Positions 1 to 5,000 of a stretch of 7,080 nucleotides of DNA are shown in pieces. This stretch comes from an uncultured Clostridia bacterium (GTDB lineage: Bacteria; Bacillota; Clostridia; Christensenellales; Borkfalkiaceae). The DNA lies in contig CAJOMM010000001.1 of assembly GCA_905235765.1 (NCBI GenBank), positions 2,485 through 9,564 of the forward strand. Reading direction: 5' to 3'. Both the position numbers and the translations under genes were made by a program. Each line of letters begins with the position of its first letter. The stretch's first letter is position 1. Under the pieces are notes generated by a model. The model had not been told where the DNA came from, did no database searches, and saw only the letters and a program-made list of their open reading frames with translations.

Positions 1-10
1 CGTAACCCCA

Positions 11-39
11 TTGACATTATTCCGCAAGTGGCATATAAT
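11..39 (+). promoter_or_regulatory. Consensus sigma-A promoter for micro-ORF 62-133
   Basis: The -35 box TTGACA is at 11-16 and the -10 box TATAAT at 34-39, with an exact 17-bp spacer, so both hexamers match the vegetative consensus. A direct repeat TATTCCG occurs at 18-24 (in the spacer) and 39-45 (at the -10 end and start site), 21 bp or about two helical turns apart, and could be an operator. That role is inferred only. Transcription would begin near 46, just before the ribosome binding site. Confidence 0.7.
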
Positions 40-61
40 ATTCCGTAAAAGGAGCAAAATT

Positions 62-133
62 ATGGCAATGACGAAACTCTTCGCGGAATATATAAACGCA
101 AGACTTACCGAATATTTAAAAATTTTAGGATAA
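62..133 (+). CDS. Micro-ORF, 23 aa, unknown function (possible remnant)
   Basis: This short reading frame starts with ATG at 62, preceded at a spacing of 7 nt by AAGGAG (49-54) and by a perfect promoter. The peptide begins MAMTKLFAEYINARL and ends EYLKILG before TAA. It has no signal peptide, membrane segment or metal motif, and I do not recognise the family. A homologous but start-less copy lies at 2062-2139 in the same orientation, where the stretch YIN..LTEYLKILG plus stop is retained. Most base differences between the copies in the coding part change an amino acid, and identity continues past the stop codon, so selection on the peptide is not evident. It may be a true small protein, the transcribed leader of a small RNA, or the leftover of a larger gene. 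Confidence 0.4.
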   Translation: MAMTKLFAEYINARLTEYLKILG

Positions 134-190
134 TTTATGCCCTAACATTACGCCGACCACTCGTAAGAAAAGAGGTTAACTTTACTTACA
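83..190 (+). repeat. Direct repeat copy 1 (108 bp)
   Basis: This segment matches 2089-2196 base for base without gaps. I count about 98 of 108 identical positions, including an uninterrupted core that starts at ACTTACCGAATATTT and runs about 43 bases. The match spans the 3' half of the micro-ORF and about 57 bases beyond its stop. In both copies a hairpin followed by Ts comes next. It is a duplicated intergenic module in direct orientation around the lipoprotein gene. I see no transposase or terminal inverted repeats. Confidence 0.75.
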
Positions 191-201
191 AACGTGCAAC
201 C

Positions 202-239
202 AAAAAAGCAAGGCAGGTTTTTACCTGCCTTGCTTTTTT
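202..239. terminator. Bidirectional Rho-independent terminator
   Basis: A perfect 16-bp stem (202-217 with 224-239) encloses the 6-nt loop TTTTTA. The arms begin with six A and end with six T, so each strand has a hairpin followed by a U-run. On the plus strand it ends the micro-ORF transcript. On the minus strand it is the first clear terminator downstream of the lipoprotein gene, although about 385 bp past its stop. Confidence 0.9.
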
Positions 240-297
240 GTATGAGTTGAACCGAACGACCGTAAAAAGACAATAATAAAGTAAGCAAAGTTTAGGA

Positions 298-625
298 TTA
301 TGCTATTTTTTCAATAACTGTTGGTTGATTGCCTATGCCGTCTTCAAGGGTAGTAATCAATTTTTCATGTCAGCTATGAGTGAAACATTATAGATAGTAA
401 TTTCAATTTAGTATTTATTGTTTCTTGTTCATTTACCGAAAATACTTTATTTCATCTTAAATTCAACGAACATAGGGCCATTGTTAAACGTAAAAGCCAT
501 TTCGTCTTTATTGATTATTCTTAACATATGTTCGTCGTAGTTTTAATTATTTCAATTTCGGACGTTATATAACTGCACTTATATTTTCTGCATAAGGAAT
601 TAATATCGTTAGAAATATTATCACT
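298..625 (-). pseudogene. Possible decayed coding remnants downstream of the lipoprotein
   Basis: No intact gene is seen in 241-625, but the minus strand shows coding-like stretches. Directly after the lipoprotein stop the same frame stays open (beginning SDNISNDINSLC, including ITSEIEIIK) to about 540. A one-base shift at an A-run then allows NYDEHMLRI..FVEFKMK to a TAA at 447-449. A further 23-codon frame, TLEDGIGNQPTVIEKIA before TAA, covers 298-369 on the minus strand. These could be remains of a longer lipoprotein C-terminus or of a neighbouring gene. The segments are short and AT-rich, so chance open frames remain a real alternative. Confidence 0.25.
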
Positions 626-1744
626 TTATTGGTAATCCGAATAAGGTGTCTCTGTGCTTTCTATCGCATTATCGGATATATAGGTGGGTAGCACAACTTT
701 TGTCATACCTATATTCCAATAAATAAATGAGTATTGCGTGTCGTCATTAACTCTATCCGGGAAATAGTATTCGGAAGATATGTATGATATCGCACCGTCT
801 ATAACCCTTACTTCGGCATTAAAAACACAAAGTGTGCCTATCTTTATTTTTTCTCCTTTTTGATCAATTGCATAGCAGTCAATTAACATTTCTTGCGTGC
901 TTAAATACGCGCCTTTTTCTTGATCGTAAATAAATTTGTCAAAATTATCTTCGAGAGAAAAAGGCAATGTTGCTTCCGCAATGATATCTTCATAAAAAAG
1001 AGAAGTGCTGTCAGGAGATTTTTCCCATATATCGTTATCGCTGGTTTTTCTGTAGTTAGAGAAAGAGTCGTCTTCATTTCTCATAAAATAACAAATTAGT
1101 TCTCCATCGTCATATGAAACGTATGCGCCATTTTCATCTATATGACACTCGTTATGTGCTTCAGACCCATCTCTAGATCTAAATGTTACGCGCAGCGAAT
1201 AATTCACGAGTTCGAGATTTGAAAACGCATCCTGCCATTTCTCTTCGTTTTCTATTATAGTTTCTACAGTTATAGTTTCGGTCTTGACATAACCGCAATA
1301 TAAGCAAATGTATTTTCTCGTAATTGAACTGTCCGTCTGTGTTATTTCCGGATTTTCGAAAGTGTGTTCCGTTACTTCGGATTTTAAACCGCAACCGTCG
1401 AAGGTGCAGACGTGATAGTGGTAGTTTTCGTCGAAACTGAACTCTTCAGCATATGTATGTTCGTGTTCTTCCGTAATAATTTCTATTTTATAATCGCAGA
1501 GCGTACATTTACGGTACAAAGTTTCGTTTTCCGTTATCTCTTCAAAATTGTGCGGTGCGTTGTCACTTATTTCAGAGCAACCATCGAAGGTGCAGACATG
1601 ATAGTGGGAATTTTCGTTAAATGTCCACTCGGTAGCGAAAGTATGTTCATGTGTTTGTTCGGTTGGACTGTTACAAGCGGTAAGTCCCAACACGGAAAGC
1701 GTGAACAAAATGCCCAAAATCAAAAGGGTAATACGTTTTTTCAT
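626..1744 (-). CDS. Secreted lipoprotein with two His/Cys tandem repeats
   Basis: This is a 372-residue lipoprotein of unknown function, predicted to be anchored on the outer face of the membrane. The N-terminus has MKKR, a hydrophobic stretch and the lipobox LTAC, giving a lipidated Cys24. Two tandem repeats of about 62 residues follow. Repeat 1 (about 32-91) has H32/H34, H47/H49, C51-x4-C56, H65 and C80-x2-C83. Repeat 2 (about 94-155) keeps every one of these: H94/H96, H109/H111, C113-x4-C118, H127 and C147-x2-C150. The spacing suggests metal (zinc) binding or disulfides, and such HxH..CxxC repeats are common in Firmicutes lipoproteins. Residues 165-372 form a beta-rich, acidic C-terminal region without a recognisable catalytic motif, including VVLPTY near the end. 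The ATG is supported by AAGGAGA (1751-1757 on the complement, 6-nt spacing). The gene is monocistronic and flanked by the two direct-repeat modules. Confidence 0.88.
   Translation of the reverse strand: MKKRITLLILGILFTLSVLGLTACNSPTEQTHEHTFATEWTFNENSHYHVCTFDGCSEISDNAPHNFEEITENETLYRKCTLCDYKIEIITEEHEHTYAEEFSFDENYHYHVCTFDGCGLKSEVTEHTFENPEITQTDSSITRKYICLYCGYVKTETITVETIIENEEKWQDAFSNLELVNYSLRVTFRSRDGSEAHNECHIDENGAYVSYDDGELICYFMRNEDDSFSNYRKTSDNDIWEKSPDSTSLFYEDIIAEATLPFSLEDNFDKFIYDQEKGAYLSTQEMLIDCYAIDQKGEKIKIGTLCVFNAEVRVIDGAISYISSEYYFPDRVNDDTQYSFIYWNIGMTKVVLPTYISDNAIESTETPYSDYQ
1391..1617 (-). repeat. Intragenic DNA repeat in lipoprotein (CTFDGC boxes)
   Basis: The 41-bp segments 1391-1431 and 1577-1617 are nearly identical (about 37 of 41) and lie 186 bp, or 62 codons, apart. 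They encode the NE/DE..HYHVCTFDGC part of the two protein repeats. The rest of each repeat unit is much more diverged at DNA level, so this box is either strongly constrained or recently homogenised. Confidence 0.8.
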
Positions 1745-2088
1745 AAAAAATCTCCTTAAAATTTTTAATTTTTATAAAACGGCGTTAAAAAGTTGCCCAT
1801 AAACGAAAACAACGTTATAATGCGCCTCCTCGCTTAGTTGCGCCACAAATTTTTTATACACGAGCTTTGCAATTGCTAAAGAAACACTTTACAGGGAAAT
1901 TATATTTGCGTGTAAAAACAACAATATTAAATTAGGTTACGAGGATATTGTACCATAAAAAATTTATTTAATCAATAACTTTATGTATCTTGTAGTTAAA
2001 TTTATGGCAATTCGGCATGCAATAGACAAATTTAAACCTAATAAAACTTAAAAACGTGTGAAATATAATATTTACAAAGGTTATCAAT
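1745..2088. other. Intergenic region upstream of the lipoprotein
   Basis: I find no gene here. It contains the lipoprotein ribosome binding site (1751-1757, minus strand). A minus-strand -10-like TATAAT (complement of 1899-1904) has only a poor -35 match near 1921-1927, so the lipoprotein promoter is uncertain. An AGGAGG on the minus strand at about 1824-1829 is not followed by a convincing start. The rest is AT-rich sequence. Confidence 0.4.
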
Positions 2089-2196
2089 GCGGGATATATA
2101 AATGTTAAACTTACCGAATATTTAAAAATTTTAGGATAATTTATGCCCTAAAATTACGCCGACCACCCGTAATAAAAGAGTTCAACTTTACTTACA
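2064..2196 (+). repeat. Direct repeat copy 2, 5'-deleted module
   Basis: Positions 2089-2196 match 83-190 at about 91 percent. Upstream, a weaker match begins at TATAATATT (2064-2072), equivalent to the -10 region of copy 1, and continues with AAAGG and TTAT..CAATG with several deletions. The -35, the good ribosome binding site and the ATG of copy 1 are missing. The homologous frame (N-I-I-F-T-K then AGYINVKLTEYLKILG, stop at 2137-2139) has no usable start. I read it as a degenerated copy of the promoter/micro-ORF module. Confidence 0.65.
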
Positions 2197-2207
2197 TGTG
2201 CGCAAAT

Positions 2208-2230
2208 AAGACTGCCTTGGCTGTCTTTTT
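2208..2230 (+). terminator. Terminator-like hairpin after repeat copy 2
   Basis: The stem AAGAC-T-GCC (2208-2216) pairs with GGC-T-GTCTT (2219-2227) with one T:T mismatch. The loop is very small unless the last pair opens, and Ts follow to 2230. It is weaker than the terminator after copy 1 but at the same relative place, which suggests that each repeat module ends in a terminator. Confidence 0.5.
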
Positions 2231-2270
2231 GGGGGCAATTTAAATTTTGCGAAAACGATTTCTTTCTTTA

Positions 2271-2299
2271 TTGACAAACGACTCCTTTTTACCTATAAT
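2271..2299 (+). promoter_or_regulatory. Consensus promoter of the rhodanese-TtcA/ridA/hydrolase operon
   Basis: TTGACA at 2271-2276 and TATAAT at 2294-2299 are separated by exactly 17 bp. Transcription would start near 2306, leaving a leader of about 90 nt before the TTG start at 2396. Confidence 0.85.
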
Positions 2300-2343
2300 A
2301 AAATTTATAAACACATTTTAGGCTTTACACGATTAAAAGTTGT

Positions 2344-2364
2344 CGATTCCGACTTTCGGTATCG
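2344..2364 (+). promoter_or_regulatory. Leader hairpin in the 5' UTR
   Basis: CGAT-T-CCGA (2344-2352) pairs with TCGG-T-ATCG (2356-2364) around a CTT loop with one T:T mismatch. It sits between the promoter and the ribosome binding site (GGGGGAA, 2382-2388). No U-run follows, so it is not a terminator. It may stabilise the transcript or be incidental. I recognise no riboswitch class. Confidence 0.35.
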
Positions 2365-2395
2365 ATTTACGATTTTAAAACGGGGGAATTTAGGT

Positions 2396-3409
2396 TTGCA
2401 AACAAACGATCGCGAAATAACTATAGAACAGCTTGCAGATTTGCCGGAAGGTAAGTATATTCTTTACGATATTCGGGATGAAATATCCTTCTCCTACGGC
2501 TCTATCCCCGGGGCAAAACACCTTTCGGATATTGTTAGCTTTGCCAAAGACGGAAAGTTGCCGAAAGATAAAAAACTGATTCTGTTTTGCATGTACGGGG
2601 TGCAAAGCAAAGAGATTTGCGAACAGTTAAACGACTTCGGCTTAGACGCGCTAAGTTTGCGCGGCGGATATTCCGCTTGGCTTAGAAAACAGCTCGTTAA
2701 AGTCGACAGGTCTTCAGAAATAGAAGAATCTATTCGGGATCGAAGAAAATTCAGAGAAAAACTATTCAGTCCGTTTGTAAAAGCCGTAGTTCAATACGAA
2801 ATGGTAAAACCCGGCGACAAAATTGCCGTGTGTATTTCGGGCGGCAAAGATTCTATGTTGATGGCAAAACTTTTTCAGGAATTGAAAAGACACAGAAAAT
2901 TCGAGTTCGAACTAGTATTTTTGGTGATGGACCCCGGGTACAACGAATTGAACCGGTTACTTATCGAAAATAACGCGGAAACTCTCGGCGTGCCGATTCA
3001 GATTTTTGAAACGCAGATATTCGACGCGGTATATCAGATTAAAAAATCGCCTTGCTACCTTTGTGCGCGTATGCGAAGAGGATATCTTTACAGCAAGGCG
3101 CAAGAACTCGGTTGTAACAAGATAGCGCTCGGTCATCATTTCGACGACGTTATCGAAACCACTCTTATGGGGATGTTATGGAGCGGGCAGATGCAGGGCA
3201 TGATGCCGAAGCTACACAGCACGAATTTCCCCGATATGGAACTTATTCGGCCGATGTATTTGGTTCGCGAGGATGATATTAAATCGTGGCGCGACTATAA
3301 CGGACTTCATTTTATCCAGTGCGCCTGTCATTTTACCGACACGTGCAGTTCCTGCCGCGACGACGGCGTACCGGTTTCAAAACGTATGGAAACGAAACTT
3401 CTCAGTTAA
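2396..3409 (+). CDS. Rhodanese-TtcA-like PP-loop fusion protein, C-terminus frameshifted
   Basis: Residues 1-97 form a rhodanese domain with the active-site loop C65-M-Y-G-V-Q-S71 and the closing motif LRGGYSAW, which would carry a persulfide sulfur. Residues from about 118 onward form a TtcA-like PP-loop ATPase. They contain the P-loop SGGKDS (148-153), the paired cysteines CYLC (220-223, followed by ARMRRG as in TtcA), GHHFDDVIETT (246-256) and a Cys cluster C309/C311/C317/C320. TtcA family enzymes adenylate a tRNA cytidine and insert sulfur using an Fe-S cluster. Here the fused rhodanese likely hands over the sulfur, which is inferred. The start is TTG, chosen because GGGGGAA precedes it by 7 nt and the rhodanese begins immediately. 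The frame stops at 3407-3409, earlier than the family norm, and the missing tail is in another frame (3403-3540). A restored protein would have about 381 residues. It is the first gene of an operon with ridA and a hydrolase. The exact tRNA target is unproven. Confidence 0.88.
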   Translation: MQTNDREITIEQLADLPEGKYILYDIRDEISFSYGSIPGAKHLSDIVSFAKDGKLPKDKKLILFCMYGVQSKEICEQLNDFGLDALSLRGGYSAWLRKQLVKVDRSSEIEESIRDRRKFREKLFSPFVKAVVQYEMVKPGDKIAVCISGGKDSMLMAKLFQELKRHRKFEFELVFLVMDPGYNELNRLLIENNAETLGVPIQIFETQIFDAVYQIKKSPCYLCARMRRGYLYSKAQELGCNKIALGHHFDDVIETTLMGMLWSGQMQGMMPKLHSTNFPDMELIRPMYLVREDDIKSWRDYNGLHFIQCACHFTDTCSSCRDDGVPVSKRMETKLLS

Positions 3410-3540
3410 AGAAAACCAACCCGAACGTGGAACTGAATATTTTTAATAGCACGAGCCACGTTTGCCTCGATACGCTGATCTCGTACAAAAAGGACGGCGT
3501 CGAATATAATTTTATGGATTCTTATAATGAGGACGATTGA
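3403..3540 (+). pseudogene. Out-of-frame C-terminal tail of the TtcA-like gene
   Basis: Just before the stop of the fusion gene, the frame one base back reads QLKKTNPNVELNIFNS, then a DTLISYKKDGVEYNF..D ending and a TGA at 3538-3540. From memory, this pattern (LKK.NP.VE.NIF, later YK.DGV...F.D.Y) is the usual tail of TtcA-like PP-loop proteins. The distance 2396-3540 plus one base is an exact multiple of three, consistent with loss of one base (or 3n+1) around 3390-3403. Its end lies 2 nt before the ridA ATG, which is normal operon spacing and another sign that the gene really ended here. Confidence 0.75.
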
Positions 3541-3542
3541 TT

Positions 3543-3926
3543 ATGAAAACCTTGAACAGCGCTAACGCTCCTGCCGCCGTAGGGCCATATTCTCATGCCG
3601 TCTTTTCGAACGGACTGGTGTTCGTTTCGGGAACGATGCCGATAGATCCGGCAACCGGCACGCTCAAAGGCACGACCATAGCGGAGCAGACCGAACAAGT
3701 CGTTAAAAATCTTACGGCTGTGCTTAAAGATGCGAATAGCGGACTTGAAAAAGTTATCAAAACTACGTGCTTTTTGAAAAACATACAAGATTTCAAGGTG
3801 TTCAACGAAATTTATGCAAAGTTTTTCACGAACAAGCCTGCAAGGAGTTGCGTGGAGGTTTCCGCGCTGCCGAAGGACGCGCTCGTGGAAATAGAAGTCG
3901 TTGCGGAAGTAAATCAGGGTGTGTAA
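3543..3926 (+). CDS. ridA: RidA-family enamine/imine deaminase
   Basis: This 127-residue protein matches the full usual length of the YjgF/YER057c/UK114 (RidA) family. It hydrolyses reactive enamine/imine intermediates made by PLP enzymes such as threonine dehydratase, protecting the cytoplasm from 2-aminoacrylate. The visible signatures are AVGPYSHAV (12-20), VFVSGTMPIDP (26-36), EQTEQVVKNL (49-58) and the C-terminal block PARSCVEVSALPKDALVEIE. In that block R101 and E116 correspond to the substrate-binding arginine and catalytic glutamate of E. coli RidA (R105/E120). I chose ATG 3543 because GAGGA (3529-3533) precedes it by 9 nt. A TTG two codons earlier is possible but overlaps the previous stop and lacks spacing. 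It is intact, unlike its two operon neighbours, and lies 2 nt from both. Confidence 0.95.
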   Translation: MKTLNSANAPAAVGPYSHAVFSNGLVFVSGTMPIDPATGTLKGTTIAEQTEQVVKNLTAVLKDANSGLEKVIKTTCFLKNIQDFKVFNEIYAKFFTNKPARSCVEVSALPKDALVEIEVVAEVNQGV

Positions 3927-3928
3927 AT

Positions 3929-4108
3929 ATGTTATACTATCTTGAAAAAAGAGCGTTAAAGAAAATAATGCCTTCAAGACAGGACGGAGGTCCCGTCTTG
4001 AAATTATTTTCGTTAAAAGATTTTCCGGATATGACGGGTGAAGAGTTCTGTTTTTATTCCGGCAAAAACAAGTTAAGAGGTATAAAATACCGTATTCATT
4101 CCTTGTAA
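3929..4108 (+). pseudogene. N-terminal segment of the frameshifted alpha/beta hydrolase
   Basis: This segment starts with ATG 2 nt after the ridA stop and uses AGGGTG (3916-3921) as ribosome binding site. It encodes MLYYLEKRALKK..., SLKDFPDMTG..FCFYSGKNK and LRGIKYRIHS, then stops at 4106-4108. In lysophospholipase-like hydrolases this part precedes the strand and HG oxyanion motif. Here that motif (GAVVFFHGMGAGH) follows in a different frame from about 4104. Removing one base from the TT at 4103-4104 gives RIHSCKGAVVFFHG without interruption, and 3929-4838 becomes a 302-residue protein. The segment is therefore the 5' end of the next entry, not a separate gene. Confidence 0.75.
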
Positions 4109-4133
4109 AGGGGCGGTCGTATTTTTCCACGGC

Positions 4134-4838
4134 ATGGGCGCCGGTCATAACGCTTACGAAAAGTTTATTCATACTTTGGCGTTAAACGGCTATCTGGTTT
4201 ACGCTTACGACAACGCTTGTTGCGGTATGAGTGAAGGCGACGGTTGGTGGAATTTTTCTTCCGCCCTTATAGATCAGGAGAATTTTTTTAAGTGGTTTGA
4301 AACCGATCCCGATAAAAACGGATTAAAAATTATCGCGATAGGACATTCTTGGGGAGGGTTCGTCGCGCAGAACGCTTTAAGATATAACGTCGATAAGGTC
4401 GTATCCATTTCCGGATTTTGTAACGTTGTCGATTTATTTATCGGTTCAAATCCTCGGTTAAAACCTTTGAAATTTATACTTAAGGGCATGCAAAGGCATT
4501 ATTACGGCGCTTATGGCAACGTTAACACCTACGATTTATTGAAAGAAACCGAAAAAGACGTGTTGATTATTCACGGCGACAAAGACCCTTTGGTAAGTTA
4601 CGAGAAAAATTTTTCAGAGTTGAAAGAAAAATTACAAGACAAAAAAAACGTTATTTTTTATACGGCGGAAGACAGGTTGCACCAACCGCATATGAGCAAG
4701 AAAGCGGAAGCGTACTTAAAATATCTTTCCGACGATGGAATCGCAACCGGCGAGAGAAAGGTCGACAGTATAGATTACGCGCTTTTGCTTGAAGAAAACG
4801 AAGGACTTTGGAAAGTGATTTTTAAATTTATAGATTAA
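4134..4838 (+). CDS. Alpha/beta hydrolase (lysophospholipase-like), catalytic body
   Basis: This is a serine hydrolase of the alpha/beta fold. Counted from the ATG at 4134, the nucleophile elbow is GHSWGG with Ser72. The acid is in IIHGDKDPLV (Asp149 or Asp151) and the base His is in RLHQPH (183 or 186), so the triad is complete. The oxyanion motif HGMGAGH straddles the ATG at 4134, so this start would cut off the first strand and cannot be the true one. The authentic start is almost certainly 3929, with a one-base insertion near 4103. There is no signal peptide, which suggests a cytoplasmic enzyme acting on a monoacylglycerol-like or other ester. The substrate is not readable from sequence. 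It is the last gene of the operon, and a strong terminator follows 41 nt later. Confidence 0.85.
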   Translation: MGAGHNAYEKFIHTLALNGYLVYAYDNACCGMSEGDGWWNFSSALIDQENFFKWFETDPDKNGLKIIAIGHSWGGFVAQNALRYNVDKVVSISGFCNVVDLFIGSNPRLKPLKFILKGMQRHYYGAYGNVNTYDLLKETEKDVLIIHGDKDPLVSYEKNFSELKEKLQDKKNVIFYTAEDRLHQPHMSKKAEAYLKYLSDDGIATGERKVDSIDYALLLEENEGLWKVIFKFID

Positions 4839-4879
4839 ATCTTCAAGATAATTTTTTGTTAAACCGTCTTGGCTTTTAG

Positions 4880-4908
4880 TCCGGCGCTGTATAGCGCCGG
4901 ATTTTTTT
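4880..4908 (+). terminator. Rho-independent terminator of the ridA operon
   Basis: A perfect 9-bp GC-rich stem TCCGGCGCT (4880-4888) with AGCGCCGGA (4893-4901), loop GTAT, is followed by seven T (4902-4908). It cleanly separates the hydrolase from the MarR promoter. Confidence 0.95.
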
Positions 4909-4940
4909 AACGCTTTTTCGGGTTTTTTATTATTTACTAC

Positions 4941-4969
4941 TTGACAAATGTAGGAACCTACGATATAAT
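4941..4969 (+). promoter_or_regulatory. Consensus promoter of marR operon
   Basis: TTGACA (4941-4946) and TATAAT (4964-4969) with a 17-bp spacer match the vegetative consensus exactly. Such a strong promoter makes sense if it is normally held down by the palindromic boxes that overlap it. Confidence 0.93.
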
Positions 4970-4986
4970 TATGTAGGAAACTACGA
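4948..4986 (+). promoter_or_regulatory. Tandem MarR operator boxes
   Basis: Two 16-bp boxes differ at one base: ATGTAGGAACCTACGA (4948-4963), filling the -35/-10 spacer, and ATGTAGGAAACTACGA (4971-4986), covering the start site. The first contains a perfect inverted repeat GTAGG-AA-CCTAC, the second GTAG-GAAA-CTAC. They are 23 bp apart, about two helical turns. Their position over the promoter of a MarR gene strongly suggests binding by the MarR dimer and autorepression. This is inferred, not shown. Confidence 0.85.
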
Positions 4987-5000
4987 AACGGAGAAGAAAG

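Noticed and set aside
130..190. Minus-strand coding reading of the direct repeats (ending ..FxYxWSA then stop)
   Set aside because: Both copies allow a short minus-strand frame, but the copies differ at amino-acid-changing positions, no start or ribosome binding site is evident, and the frame runs into the terminator.
1412..1759. 115-codon plus-strand frame across the lipoprotein
   Set aside because: It is antisense to the lipoprotein signal peptide and His/Cys repeats, has no ribosome binding site and shows no family resemblance.
3395..3410. Programmed -1 frameshift in the TtcA-like gene
   Set aside because: The region around the stop (CTTCTCAGTTAA) has no X-XXY-YYZ slippery heptamer, and I see no strong downstream stem-loop. 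Mutation or sequence error is simpler.
3522..4172. 216-codon open frame on the minus strand opposite ridA and the hydrolase N-terminus
   Set aside because: It lies antisense to the clearly recognisable RidA protein, and its translation lacks any motif. It is a shadow of the plus-strand coding bias.
4839..4860. Small hairpin ATCT..AGAT plus T-run directly after the hydrolase stop as terminator
   Set aside because: The stem is only 4 bp and AT-rich. The strong hairpin at 4880-4901 with seven Ts clearly does the job.
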